64,000 nucleotides of DNA from Fluviispira vulneris (GTDB lineage: Bacteria; Bdellovibrionota_B; Oligoflexia; Silvanigrellales; Silvanigrellaceae). Made by a program: the position numbers and the translations under genes. Within the stretch, counting starts at the first letter, position 1; each line of letters begins with the position of its first letter. The notes under the pieces are model-generated. The model was not told where the DNA came from and did no database searches. It worked only from the letters and a program-made list of their open reading frames with translations. Of the stretch, positions 8,951-18,168 are shown one piece after another. The stretch is from NCBI RefSeq assembly GCF_014281055.1, contig NZ_JACRSE010000003.1, forward strand, positions 124,001 through 188,000, given 5' to 3'.

Positions 8951-9336
8951 TATATTTGAAATTGAATAAGCAATTATAACGAGAATAATTTAAAAATAAA
9001 CTTAAATGCACTTCTTATTTCTGCTTGTCAAATTTAAAAGTACTTTTTTAATTTTATTGAGAATAGTTGTTTATTGAATTTATTTAAAAATAATAAATAC
9101 ATGTTTTAAGTGTTTTTTCCTCATGTTTTCAATTATAAATAATTTTAATTTTCAAAAATAAATACTTTCTCTTATATTGAACATAAATATTAGATTACCA
9201 AAAAAACATAAAGATTTTTCCTTTTAATATTACTTATAAAACAATTATTGACAAAATTTTTAAAACAATTTATCTACCTATTAATTTTATTTTTTATTAT
9301 AAGAATTTCTTTATTTTTCAAAGGAAGGATTAAATT
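8951..9336. other. AT-rich divergent intergenic region upstream of the radical SAM operon
   Basis: The region is extremely AT-rich and contains no convincing gene. I looked specifically for a precursor peptide for the radical SAM enzyme. The only short frame (9006-9077, 23 codons) has no ribosome binding site and no core-like composition. It must contain the promoters for the MFS gene to the left and the operon to the right. Confidence 0.5.
9248..9276 (+). promoter_or_regulatory. Candidate sigma-70-type promoter of the radical SAM operon
   Basis: A perfect -35 hexamer TTGACA (9248-9253) is followed after exactly 17 bases by TATCTA (9271-9276), which matches the -10 consensus only partly. The distance to the start codon at 9337 would give a leader of about 55 bases. 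The -35 and spacing are convincing; the -10 is weak, so this is a candidate only. Confidence 0.35.
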
Positions 9337-10473
9337 ATGAAACATATTCAAGAAGCAAAAAATCAGATTGAAATGCTTTGGGCCAAAGGTACTAATTACT
9401 CATCAGATGTTGTACAAAATGCAAAAAAATCAAATAGACTTCTTCACTTAGATATGGATTTAACAGGAGAATGTAAATTAAAATGTTTTTATTGTGATAG
9501 AACACCAGATCGCTTTAATAACATACCAAATAGAATTGAATTAACAACTGATGAAAGAATAAATCTAATCAATCAAGCAAAAGAGCTTGGAGCAGAAACT
9601 GTTGAATTTCCTGGGGCAGGGGAACCCATGATCGATCCTGGATTTTGGTCAATAATTGAACATATTAAAAGTATAGATATGACTTCGGTTGTGTTTACAA
9701 GTGGATATCATATAGATGATAAAAACATAGATAGATTGTATGAAAATAATGCCACTATTTTCTTAAAATATAATCACAGAAATCATGATGTGCAAGATCG
9801 AATGGTTCGGGTTAAAGGTTATGGAAAAAAATCAGAAAACGCTCTTCATTTATTAATTGAAAGAGGTTTTAATCGAACTATACCAACGCGTATGGCAATA
9901 GATATGGTAGTCACACCTAGCTACATAGATATTGAAGAAGTAAGCGATATTTTTCGCTGGTGTCGCGATAATAATATCCATAGTTATATTTCAACTTTAA
10001 TTCCAGAAGGTTTAGCAGATACAAAGAGTAAAATATTAGAGAGAGAAAAAAGTAGCCATTTGTTGAAAACACTCGCAGAAATTGATCGGAAAGAATATGG
10101 ATTAGAATATAAGATTTCTTTTCCTTTAGCGGGTGGTTATCGATGCAGACAAGTAAATGTTGGGTTATTTGTTAATCTATTTGGTGAAGTTTATGATTGT
10201 AATGGTTTAGGAAGATTCTTAGGACATATTAAAAAGAACTCTTTGAGTGAAATTTGGAATTCCAAGTTTGCAAAAAAAGTAAGAGAACCGAATCAAAATG
10301 GTTTTTGTGTTTTAAGAGAACGAGTTTGGGATGGTGTTGAGTCAAAAGGAATTGAAAGAAAACTTGAAGAATATTATAATTTTAAATTAAAGTATGGTTC
10401 CGATGAAATATTGGAAAAAGGATTAGATTTTACAGGGCATCTTGGCGGGATAAATACTTTTAAAAACCATTAA
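9337..10473 (+). CDS. Radical SAM enzyme with SPASM-like C-terminal cysteines
   Basis: A 378-residue radical SAM protein. The cluster-binding CxxxCxxC is seen as GECKLKCFYCDRTPDRF (Cys46, Cys50, Cys53), and the SAM-contacting glycine-rich strand as EFPGAGEPMIDPGFW near residue 95. Cysteines at about residues 270, 288 and 324, in YRCRQVN, VYDCNGLGRFLG and NGFCVLRERVW, are arranged like a twitch/SPASM auxiliary Fe-S site, as in enzymes that modify peptides or amino acids. AGGAAGG precedes the ATG. It is the first gene of a five-gene operon with an ATP-grasp ligase, an arginase-family hydrolase and two exporters. The reaction is unknown; C-C, C-S or C-N bond formation, or epimerisation, on an amino acid-derived substrate are all possible. 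Confidence 0.85.
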   Translation: MKHIQEAKNQIEMLWAKGTNYSSDVVQNAKKSNRLLHLDMDLTGECKLKCFYCDRTPDRFNNIPNRIELTTDERINLINQAKELGAETVEFPGAGEPMIDPGFWSIIEHIKSIDMTSVVFTSGYHIDDKNIDRLYENNATIFLKYNHRNHDVQDRMVRVKGYGKKSENALHLLIERGFNRTIPTRMAIDMVVTPSYIDIEEVSDIFRWCRDNNIHSYISTLIPEGLADTKSKILEREKSSHLLKTLAEIDRKEYGLEYKISFPLAGGYRCRQVNVGLFVNLFGEVYDCNGLGRFLGHIKKNSLSEIWNSKFAKKVREPNQNGFCVLRERVWDGVESKGIERKLEEYYNFKLKYGSDEILEKGLDFTGHLGGINTFKNH

Positions 10474-10526
10474 TTTCTAAAAAATATTTAAGAATTTATT
10501 AGAAGTAAAGAAAAGGATTTATGAAG

Positions 10527-11792
10527 ATGAACCATAATAAAAGCAAAAATTTTCATATTGTTTTCATTGAGCTCTCTTTAACTGGTGCAGGCGAAAAAAC
10601 GATTGAATATGCTAAAAGCGTAGGATATAAGGTAACTTTAATAACTAAAAATAAAAATTTAAATCAATATGATTTTTTAAAAGATATTTCAATTATTGAT
10701 TGCAATACAAATGATCATCATGAATTGATTAAAACTTTAACTTGTCTTAATCAAATAAATCCAATTGATGGAATAACAACTACAAATGACTTTTATGTTC
10801 CAGAGGCAGCTCTTGCAGCTTCTGAATTTAATTGTATAAGCATGGGATATAAATCTGCGTTATCTGCAAGAAATAAATATTTAACAAGAGTTATATTAAA
10901 CGAAAAATGTCCTGAGTTAAATCCTGCATTCACCCTTGCAGTAGATATAAATGACGCAATTCCATTTGTAGACAAAGTTGGTTTCCCAATTATAACAAAA
11001 CCTCAAAATGCAAATGATAGTATTTTTGTAGTAAAAATTTCTGACCATAAAGATTTGCAAAAATATTTTGAGGAATTTAAAAAGTTTGAATATTTGTCAT
11101 CGGGGCAAAAAATATCCAAAGAAATCCTCTTAGAAAAATATATTGATGGACAAGAATTTAGCTGCGAAACTTTTCAGGAATATGGAGGCAAAAGACACCT
11201 TTTAGGAATTATGCGTAAAGATGATTTTATAGGTATTGAAAATAAAGGTGAATTCGTTGAGCAATCAGCTTCTTTCCCATATATAAGCGAATGTAACAAT
11301 TTTTATTTTTCACAGATTGAAAAAGCACTCGATGCTTTGTCTATTTGTTGCGGGGTCATTCATACAGAATTCAGAGTGGATAACAATGGATTCGTTAAAA
11401 TAGTTGAAGTCAACCCCCGAATTATTGGTGATATGATGGGATCACATGGAATTCCATTAGCCACTGGAATAAATACTGCTCAAGCCATTGTTGATATAGC
11501 ATTGGGGATCCCATTAAAATTGGAAAAAAATAATAAAAATATTGGTGTTGCTGTTATCGGATTACATGCATTTCAAAGTGGAAAATTAAAAAATATTAAT
11601 TTAGATACGCTAAAAGAAATGCCAGGTGTTGAGTACATAAATATCTGGAAACCTTTCAACTCAGAAGTCTGCTATCCTAGTTCAAATGCAGATCTTATTG
11701 GTCGAGTTTTAGTAAGCGGAGAAAATGCTGAGCAAGCAATAGGAAGAGCTAGAAAAGTTTATGAGAAATCAATCGTAGAGGTGGAACAGTGA
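10527..11792 (+). CDS. ATP-grasp ligase (amino acid ligase type)
   Basis: A 421-residue ATP-grasp protein. It has an N-terminal Rossmann-like lobe (HIVFIELSLTGAGEKTIEYA), a central grasp domain (about residues 110-310) with KVGFPIITKPQNANDS, where Lys binds the ATP phosphate, and EILLEKYIDGQEFSCE, and the metal-binding ending VIHTEFRVDNN followed by IVEVNPRIIGDMMGSHG. This layout is that of carboxylate-amine ligases such as BacD-like dipeptide synthetases and carnosine synthase. AGGA is 9 bases from this ATG but only 3 from one at 10521, so I chose 10527. Its stop overlaps the next start by 4 bases (GTGA), implying translational coupling. It probably joins an amino acid to the product of its neighbours; the substrates are inferred only. 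Confidence 0.85.
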   Translation: MNHNKSKNFHIVFIELSLTGAGEKTIEYAKSVGYKVTLITKNKNLNQYDFLKDISIIDCNTNDHHELIKTLTCLNQINPIDGITTTNDFYVPEAALAASEFNCISMGYKSALSARNKYLTRVILNEKCPELNPAFTLAVDINDAIPFVDKVGFPIITKPQNANDSIFVVKISDHKDLQKYFEEFKKFEYLSSGQKISKEILLEKYIDGQEFSCETFQEYGGKRHLLGIMRKDDFIGIENKGEFVEQSASFPYISECNNFYFSQIEKALDALSICCGVIHTEFRVDNNGFVKIVEVNPRIIGDMMGSHGIPLATGINTAQAIVDIALGIPLKLEKNNKNIGVAVIGLHAFQSGKLKNINLDTLKEMPGVEYINIWKPFNSEVCYPSSNADLIGRVLVSGENAEQAIGRARKVYEKSIVEVEQ

Positions 11793-12715
11793 AAGGAATA
11801 AAAGCTGTAGAAGATAATTCAATAACTTGGATTAAAGACTTATGGATTAAAGATCCACCTAAACTCAATTATGGACTGAGTTTTTTAGAAGTACCATTTG
11901 ATTATGCTGTTAGCAGCCGTCCTGGAGCACGTTTTGGGCCTAAGGCAATTTTAGAAGCCCTAAATAGTTTAAGTGCTACTAATTTAGACCGGCGGGTTGA
12001 TTTATCGAAAATCCCTATATTTCATATGGGCTCTGTACTTCCTAATCATAATTTTAAATTAGCATACGAATCAATATATAAAGCTGCTTTAAAAACACCA
12101 CATAATTATACGCTTGTTACTTTGGGTGGAGATCATTCGATTACAGATCCATTATTACGAGCAATTCAAGAACAACACAGCAGCAAAAAAATTGGTCTTG
12201 TCATGATAGATGCGCATCTAGATTGTCGCGAACCAATAATTGGAAATGAACATTCTGGTCATTGGGTTCATACTGCTTCAGATATTATTTGTTTTAAGAA
12301 TATGGTACAATTAGGAGCCAGCTCACCTCTTTATAACTTATCATATATCGATAAACTTGAAAAGAATGGTGTAATGATCAAAACTCCTAGCGAAATAAGA
12401 AGATCTGGAACTTTTTTATTTGAAGAAATTTCAACTCAATTACGCAATACAGATGGTCTATATATAACCCTTGATATCGATGCCCTAGATCAAGCATTTG
12501 CCCCCGGCACGAGCGTACCCGCAAGTCATGGACTTTATCCACAAGAAGTGTTTGATATAGTATTTCACTTAGCAAAAAATTATCCTATTTTTGGTTTTGA
12601 TATTACTGAAGTCTCTCCCCCTTTGGACGAAAATTTTAAAACAGTTCAGCTAGCTGCAATGATATTACAACAATTTTGGGCAGGATATGCTTTAAGAAAT
12701 TATAAAATAAATTGA
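11789..12715 (+). CDS. Arginase/agmatinase-family ureohydrolase
   Basis: A 308-residue member of the dimanganese ureohydrolase fold. All metal ligands are visible: GGDHS (about residues 113-117), DAHLDCRE (about 140-147) and TLDIDALDQAFAPGTSVP (about 228-245). The agmatinase-like DYAVSSRPGARFGPKAILEAL occurs near the N-terminus. Enzymes of this class hydrolyse guanidino groups to urea plus an amine (arginine to ornithine, agmatine to putrescine) or act on formiminoglutamate. The start is a GTG overlapping the preceding stop. Its place in a biosynthetic-looking operon rather than beside arginine catabolism genes suggests it acts on a pathway intermediate, perhaps a peptide- or ligase-bound guanidino group. 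That last point is inference. Confidence 0.87.
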   Translation: MKGIKAVEDNSITWIKDLWIKDPPKLNYGLSFLEVPFDYAVSSRPGARFGPKAILEALNSLSATNLDRRVDLSKIPIFHMGSVLPNHNFKLAYESIYKAALKTPHNYTLVTLGGDHSITDPLLRAIQEQHSSKKIGLVMIDAHLDCREPIIGNEHSGHWVHTASDIICFKNMVQLGASSPLYNLSYIDKLEKNGVMIKTPSEIRRSGTFLFEEISTQLRNTDGLYITLDIDALDQAFAPGTSVPASHGLYPQEVFDIVFHLAKNYPIFGFDITEVSPPLDENFKTVQLAAMILQQFWAGYALRNYKIN

Positions 12716-12734
12716 TAATATAGAAGGAATATAC

Positions 12735-13670
12735 ATGAAGATTTTTTCTATTGGCACTTTATTTGCAATTATTGCAGCATTTTTTTGGGGAACATTATCT
12801 GTTTTTGCAAAGCAATTAAAACTGGAAGGTTTCACAGCAGCTGATTTATCTCAATTAAGGATATATGGAGTTGCTATCGTCCTTATGATTTTTGCATTTT
12901 TTAGAAGAGACTTTATCAATATATTTTCAAAAAAAGATATTTTTTTCATCTTGTCTGCCGGGTTTTTAGGACAAGCTCTCAATACCTATTTTTATTTTTT
13001 GAGTGTCCAAACAATTCCTGCAGGAATTGCTGTTTTACTAGAATATTTAGCGCCTGTTTTTATAGGGATAATAGCATTATTTTTAGGATGGGAAAAACTT
13101 TCTAAAAAAATGTTCCTTTCTTTTGCCTTTATCCTAACCGGATTATTTTTATCTATTGGCTACAATATCGGCTTTATTGAAATCCATACTAAAGGAATTG
13201 TTTTTGGATTATTGTCTGCTATTAGTTTAGCAGGATATGCACTTTTGAGTAAACCTTTACTTTTAATATATTCTCCACTTAAAATTCTTTCATTTGGAAT
13301 TTGGGCTGCCTCTATTTTTTGGCTTTGCATTAAAAATCCAATCTTGATTTTAACAAAAGTCGCTCATTCAAATCTATTATTAATCATTCCATCCGTTTTT
13401 TTTATTATCTTTTTAAGCACACTTCTTCCTTTTTGGTTATATTTATCAGCTATTAAATATATTGGTCCTACAAGAGCTACAATGATTGCATGTCTCGAAC
13501 CATTTTTTTCTTCAGTGATGTGTGCAATATTTTGTGATGAAATATTAACTTTTCAACAATATATCGGTGGAATTATAGTTTTATTAGGAATTATTTTACT
13601 TGAAAGTCGAAATTTAACTAGAAATAAAGAAGACATAAAATTAATACTAAAAAAAGAAAATAAAATATGA
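12735..13670 (+). CDS. EamA/DMT-family exporter
   Basis: A 311-residue protein with about ten hydrophobic helices and two EamA repeats. The first starts with FAIIAAFFWGTLSVFAKQLK and includes PAGIAVLLEYLAPVFIGIIA; the second starts near GIVFGLLSAISLAGYALLSK and includes YIGPTRATMIACLEPFFS. EamA proteins of this RhtA/YdcZ-like type export amino acids and metabolites across the inner membrane. The gene starts 19 bases after the ureohydrolase stop, with AGGA 8 bases before the ATG, and its last codons overlap the following MFS gene by 4 bases (ATGA). It is therefore a committed part of the operon and a candidate exporter of its product. Confidence 0.85.
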   Translation: MKIFSIGTLFAIIAAFFWGTLSVFAKQLKLEGFTAADLSQLRIYGVAIVLMIFAFFRRDFINIFSKKDIFFILSAGFLGQALNTYFYFLSVQTIPAGIAVLLEYLAPVFIGIIALFLGWEKLSKKMFLSFAFILTGLFLSIGYNIGFIEIHTKGIVFGLLSAISLAGYALLSKPLLLIYSPLKILSFGIWAASIFWLCIKNPILILTKVAHSNLLLIIPSVFFIIFLSTLLPFWLYLSAIKYIGPTRATMIACLEPFFSSVMCAIFCDEILTFQQYIGGIIVLLGIILLESRNLTRNKEDIKLILKKENKI

Positions 13671-14872
13671 CAAAAAATCACGATTTAAATAAGCAAGAAA
13701 TTCCAAAGAGTGTTCAATACTTACTTTCTTTTTGCTTTTTGATACCCTGTATCGGTCTTGATTTCTTTTTACCTATTTCTCATATTATATTCAAAGATTA
13801 CCTGATAGAAACAAATGTTTCCAGTTTCACAAGTTTTTATTTAATAGGCTTAGGAGTAGGGGCAATTTCAGCCGCACCTATAGGGGATCGCGGAAATCCA
13901 ATAAAAGTGATTTTTATATGCAGTTTTATTTTAATTATTTTATTTAATTTAAATTACATTTTTTATAAAAATATACATTTATCAATTATTTTAAGATTTT
14001 TAGAGGGCGGTTTTGGTGGTGGCATAATTGCCATGGTTCCCACGCTTTTATTGGTTTCACAGCAAAAAGAAGATGGATTAAAATCAATTTTTATTTTAAA
14101 TATAATAACCTCTTTAAGTTTAATCTTAACTCCACTTTTTAGTAAACTATTTATAACTATATTTAGCTGGAGTTATATATTTATATTTTTGAGCATTATA
14201 CAATTTTTTATTTTCATTTTTTTATTTCTATTCAGAAAAGATCTGTTTAAATTAAATAGAAAAAATTATGACTTAAATAAAAAGATCTCGTTGAAAGAAC
14301 TCTTTCTTAAAGAGCATGTCTTTCTTGTTATTGTCGCTGCTAGTTTATATGCACCTCTTGTCATTTCAAATACATTTTCTACATTTATTTTAAAGAACGA
14401 AGGAAAAGTAGAATTTGCATATCTTTGGCAAGTTCTAATTGTAGCAGCATTTATGGCTGGATCATTCTATGGAAAATTAATTTCTAAAAGAAAAAATTCT
14501 GAATCAATTTATACTACTGGGAATAGATTTATAAAACTTGGACTTTGTTTTTTAGGCATATTCTATTTACTTTCTTATTTATACACAATGCCTATATTTA
14601 CTATTTTCTTTGCATATATATGTCTTCAATTTGGCTCAGCCCTTACTATTTCTTATGTTATTTATTATAGAATGTCACGTTTTCCTAGTTCAAGCTACAG
14701 CTCTTATTCATTTGGACTTGTTTTTAGATATTTTCTAATCGCTCTGATAGTTGAAATGATAACAGTAAGCACAAATAAGTTCTTAAGTGTAAATATATAT
14801 ATTTTTATACTAATGATTATTTCACTTATTCCAGTTCACATAATAAAATACGAGACAAAAAAAGTAGTATAA
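13667..14872 (+). CDS. MFS transporter, second exporter of the operon
   Basis: A 401-residue polytopic protein with about 12 hydrophobic helices. The GVGAISAAPIGDRGNPIKVI stretch sits where major facilitators carry motif A between helices 2 and 3. Helix 4 has RFLEGGFGGGIIAMVPTLLL. The protein is unusually Phe/Ile/Leu-rich and weakly conserved, so only the superfamily is safe. The start codon overlaps the EamA stop (ATGA). It is the last gene of the operon and converges on the FkbM gene four bases away, with no recognisable terminator between them. Having two transporters of different families in one small operon suggests import of a precursor plus export of a product, or two-step export. Confidence 0.75.
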   Translation: MTKNHDLNKQEIPKSVQYLLSFCFLIPCIGLDFFLPISHIIFKDYLIETNVSSFTSFYLIGLGVGAISAAPIGDRGNPIKVIFICSFILIILFNLNYIFYKNIHLSIILRFLEGGFGGGIIAMVPTLLLVSQQKEDGLKSIFILNIITSLSLILTPLFSKLFITIFSWSYIFIFLSIIQFFIFIFLFLFRKDLFKLNRKNYDLNKKISLKELFLKEHVFLVIVAASLYAPLVISNTFSTFILKNEGKVEFAYLWQVLIVAAFMAGSFYGKLISKRKNSESIYTTGNRFIKLGLCFLGIFYLLSYLYTMPIFTIFFAYICLQFGSALTISYVIYYRMSRFPSSSYSSYSFGLVFRYFLIALIVEMITVSTNKFLSVNIYIFILMIISLIPVHIIKYETKKVV

Positions 14873-14876
14873 TTTT

Positions 14877-15668
14877 TTAATTATACCAACAACTCGGTAA
14901 AATTATGTCCGGTTTATCTTGTCTATTTTGACAATCGAGTGCATGAGGAAAAGCTTGAGCTTTATTGAGATTTTGCACTCTGTCCTTTCTTAGAAAAGTA
15001 AATTCCATCACCTCTGGAATGACAATATCGCCTTTTTTAGCATATCGAGACCAGTTATTGGGATGGATATGTACGATATAAAAATCTTTTAAAATCTTCC
15101 TAAAACATAGTTTAAGAAAAGATAAACCAAAGGTATCAAACATTCTATGCAATTCATGAAATTCAATAATTAGGATTCTAAATTTTTTTAAAGTCTCTTC
15201 GCTTGTTTCAAATAAGACATTATATTCCGAACTTTCAATATCCATTTGTAAAAGCAAATCTTTTGAGTAACCTGTAGGTAATGACTTATCCATCCATGTT
15301 TGTAATGTCATATATTTATCATTATTTACTTCACCTAAATACTTTTTTTCAAAGAAAAAAGAATCCGACTGAATAGAAGGGGTTTCCACTGAATAATCTG
15401 CCATAAAAGACTTTATACCAAATTTCGCAAGATCGGACTCAAAACTGGATTGACAAGAGACTCCTGGAGAAAAGCAATATTCTATTTCCTCTAAGTCCTT
15501 TGGCACAAGGTACCCCCCATCTCCTGGACAGCCGAATCGAAGTAATGAGTATTCAGTCGCATAAGGTCTTAGCTCTTTTATAAACTCTTTAATTTCTTCA
15601 TTTTTAGGACTCACTGATAAGTGATATCCTTTTTGTAAAAAAGTATGTCTCATTATTTTTTTGAACAT
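14877..15668 (-). CDS. FkbM-family SAM methyltransferase
   Basis: A 263-residue protein of the Methyltransf_21/FkbM group. The N-terminal RFGCPGDGGYLVPKDL is a typical entry to the domain, followed by SPGVSCQSSFESDLAKFGI, the cofactor-binding FMADYSVE, and LLLQMDIESSEYNVLFET, the characteristic DIEGxE-type motif. FkbM proteins methylate hydroxyls on sugars, lipids or polyketides. GAAGG precedes the ATG. The gene stands alone on the minus strand and converges on the exporter operon; whether it works on that pathway's product is open. The C-terminal HALDCQNRQDKPDIILPSCW is unusual and rich in polar residues. Confidence 0.75.
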   Translation of the reverse strand: MFKKIMRHTFLQKGYHLSVSPKNEEIKEFIKELRPYATEYSLLRFGCPGDGGYLVPKDLEEIEYCFSPGVSCQSSFESDLAKFGIKSFMADYSVETPSIQSDSFFFEKKYLGEVNNDKYMTLQTWMDKSLPTGYSKDLLLQMDIESSEYNVLFETSEETLKKFRILIIEFHELHRMFDTFGLSFLKLCFRKILKDFYIVHIHPNNWSRYAKKGDIVIPEVMEFTFLRKDRVQNLNKAQAFPHALDCQNRQDKPDIILPSCWYN

Positions 15669-15813
15669 TATAAAGAACCTTCAAGTGAATACATATTTCA
15701 ATAATCAAATTATTAAAATATGTATCATAATTCTAACATAATTGTCAATTAATTTTAGAAAATTAAATTGAGCTGAATTAAAGAGATTTGCAACATGATT
15801 GAACATTAAGCTT

Positions 15814-16983
15814 TTATTTAATCTGATCTTTTTGAATTAAACTATAATAAGCTGGAGTTATTAATATCACATTTTCTTGTTTAAATAAATCTTGAATATT
15901 TTGATTTAATTCTGAATGTATTTCATCCATTAAATTGGGCTGCTTGGTATAACAATTTAACTCATAAGAAGCATGGAAATCATTTAATTTCACTTGCAAA
16001 ACAAATGGTGGAGGCTCTGAACGTATGTCTTTTGTCTTTAATGCTGCTTTAATCAATATTTCATTTACTTTTCGCCAAGGAGTTTCATAGCCAATTGTTA
16101 CAACAGAAGTTAGAATGAGACCATGCGACTGCGCAGAAGAACTGAAGTTGACAATATGACTTCCAAGAACCATGGAACTTGGTATCGTAATGTCAACGTT
16201 TTTTATTGTCCTTACGCGAATAACTAATAGATTTTTTTCAATGACATCACCTATGGTATCTGCAATTTTAACGCGATCTCCCACTTTGAATGGTCGCATA
16301 TACGTTAATAGAACACCTGAAACCATATTAGCGATTGCTGAACTCGATCCTAACGAAAAGAGAACACCTAGAAAAACTGATATTCCTTGAAAAGCAGGAG
16401 AACCCGATCCAGGAAAATATGGAAAAATAATAATTAATGTAAATGACATAATTAATATGCGAATTAATTTATAAGTTGGGGTTGCCCAATCTTTATAGAA
16501 ACCCTCAATCTGAAATGAACCATTCTCTATCCCTAAAAAAATAAATTTAACAAATCTTAAAATATAATTAGTTATAACAAATGTTATAACAATAAAAAAA
16601 ACATTAGGTATAAAATTAAAAGTAACATGGAAAATTTTATTTATTGGATCTAAAATATAATTATATATTTTTGGAGTTAAATCTGATGTCCAAGGAAAAA
16701 AACTAAAAATTAATGGTATATAAAAATATAGTAATGCTAATACAATAAAAACTCTTAAAAATTTAAAAAAGAAAAGCAGAGAAGCTACAATTCTATCTGC
16801 AGTCAAAAGTTCAAACGATCTAAACTTTATTGAGTGGATTCGTACACCTTTCCAATCCACGATTTTGATAATAAGTTTTTTATAAATAAATTTTAATAAT
16901 AATAAAAGTAAAAGTAAACCTATCGTAGTTAATACGGAATAGAGTGAAGGCATGATATATGTTTCATAACTTAATGAATCCAT
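15814..16983 (-). CDS. mscS: Small-conductance mechanosensitive ion channel (MscS family)
   Basis: A 389-residue inner-membrane protein. Five or so hydrophobic helices occupy residues 1-210. The pore-lining helix, GISVFLGVLFSLGSSSAIAN, is rich in Gly/Ala/Ser, and the beta domain follows with MRPFKVGDRVKIADTIGDV and VDITIPSSMVLGSHIVNFS. These are the hallmark MscS elements; the channel opens upon membrane tension to release solutes during osmotic downshock. The family core is preceded by an extended N-terminal membrane region. AGGA lies 8 bases upstream of the ATG. No operon partners are evident. Confidence 0.9.
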   Translation of the reverse strand: MDSLSYETYIMPSLYSVLTTIGLLLLLLLLKFIYKKLIIKIVDWKGVRIHSIKFRSFELLTADRIVASLLFFFKFLRVFIVLALLYFYIPLIFSFFPWTSDLTPKIYNYILDPINKIFHVTFNFIPNVFFIVITFVITNYILRFVKFIFLGIENGSFQIEGFYKDWATPTYKLIRILIMSFTLIIIFPYFPGSGSPAFQGISVFLGVLFSLGSSSAIANMVSGVLLTYMRPFKVGDRVKIADTIGDVIEKNLLVIRVRTIKNVDITIPSSMVLGSHIVNFSSSAQSHGLILTSVVTIGYETPWRKVNEILIKAALKTKDIRSEPPPFVLQVKLNDFHASYELNCYTKQPNLMDEIHSELNQNIQDLFKQENVILITPAYYSLIQKDQIK

Positions 16984-17248
16984 AACATTTATCCTTAATC
17001 TATCCTCTAAATATTAATAAAAGTTCAGTTTTCTTTTTAAAAATGAGAATAATTATTAAAATACGCTTAATAATTATAAACTTAAGAGCAATGTGAATGT
17101 AACAAACTTACCTTAATTATTATATAAATAGGTATACGGGGAAATAGCAAAAAGAGATTAGTCCGTCACATTTAAACTGAACTCGATAATAAATGCCGTG
17201 CAGAGAACTCATAAAGAAAAGGCAAATTGCTAATCCTTTCTTTAGATA

Positions 17249-18022
17249 CTATTCCGTTTTCGTTTTATTTTTTTTAAACGGCCACATTAATATGTACAAA
17301 GGTTTTATTGCATCACTCTCTGATATTTCATTTAAGCCAATTTTTGCACCTAAAAGATCTGGTTGACTTTTAAAAGTTTTATGAATCCTATCCCAAAATG
17401 TAAATATCATTGAAAAATTTGAATTTAATTCAGCAAACTCTCTTGAATGATGGATAGAATGTATTCTAGGAGTGACTATAATTTTAGAAAATTGTTGATC
17501 ATATTTGAAATTATAATTGCTATGATGAAAAATAATAACAATTAAGCTGATAAAATCATATAAAAGTGCATATTCAATTTGAATTGCAAAGAATATAACG
17601 ACAAAAAATCTAAAAAATTGAGCAAAAAATTGTTCTGCGAAGTGAAAACGAAATGCAGTGCTTGCATCCATTTCAGGATCACTGTGGTGTACCTTATGAA
17701 ACCGCCAAAAAAATGGGAAAATGTGATTTATTCGATGCCAAACATATTGCGAATAATCCAAAATAAGGAAGGAACATAAAAACTTTAATAATTCACTAAA
17801 CTCAACTAATCTTAATAATCCAAAATGATCTATTCCATAAGTTCCTCTAAAAATATAAATGAAAGGATATGCAAAAGATCGAGAAATTATATAAGAAATA
17901 ATTGCAAACATTATATTTACAATAACTCGCCTTTTTTTGGAAAGTATTGATTTTCTCAACGGATATTTTCTTTCTAAAAAGATCATCATACTGAAAAAAA
18001 CAATAATCCAATAAAAATTCAT
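17249..18022 (-). CDS. Sterol desaturase/fatty acid hydroxylase-family membrane enzyme
   Basis: A 257-residue di-iron membrane oxygenase. Histidine boxes are seen in order: QYVWHRINH (HxxxH), WRFHKVHHSD (HxxHH), HHSNYNF and RIHSIHHSREF (HxxHH), matching the family's eight-histidine metal site. Hydrophobic helices lie before and between the boxes. Members hydroxylate or desaturate lipids such as sterols, fatty acyl chains or carotenoids at the membrane. Nothing nearby fixes the substrate. The enzyme lies between mscS and cysS on the minus strand and appears monocistronic. Confidence 0.87.
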   Translation of the reverse strand: MNFYWIIVFFSMMIFLERKYPLRKSILSKKRRVIVNIMFAIISYIISRSFAYPFIYIFRGTYGIDHFGLLRLVEFSELLKFLCSFLILDYSQYVWHRINHIFPFFWRFHKVHHSDPEMDASTAFRFHFAEQFFAQFFRFFVVIFFAIQIEYALLYDFISLIVIIFHHSNYNFKYDQQFSKIIVTPRIHSIHHSREFAELNSNFSMIFTFWDRIHKTFKSQPDLLGAKIGLNEISESDAIKPLYILMWPFKKNKTKTE

Positions 18023-18121
18023 AGTAAAAGTTATCCTACCTGATTTTTAGGAAATCTTGATAATTCTTATGATTAGATTATCTTATTTTTCGCCTAAAAA
18101 CAAAAAGAATACTTTGAAAAT

Positions 18122-18147
18122 AAAAAAAACGCTTTCCTAAGAAAGCG
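18122..18147 (-). terminator. Intrinsic terminator of the dnaJ-cysS operon
   Basis: Read on the minus strand, a 7-bp stem CGCTTTC/GAAAGCG with a 4-base loop (18130-18147) is followed by a run of eight T residues. It sits 22 bases after the cysS stop codon. Confidence 0.85.
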
Positions 18148-18168
18148 TATTAAAATTCAATAGAGCCA

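Noticed and set aside
9006..9077. 23-codon frame as a possible precursor peptide for the radical SAM enzyme
   Set aside because: It lacks a ribosome binding site, a leader/core layout and Cys/Thr/Arg-rich core residues, and it is a plain hydrophobic stretch typical of random AT-rich DNA.
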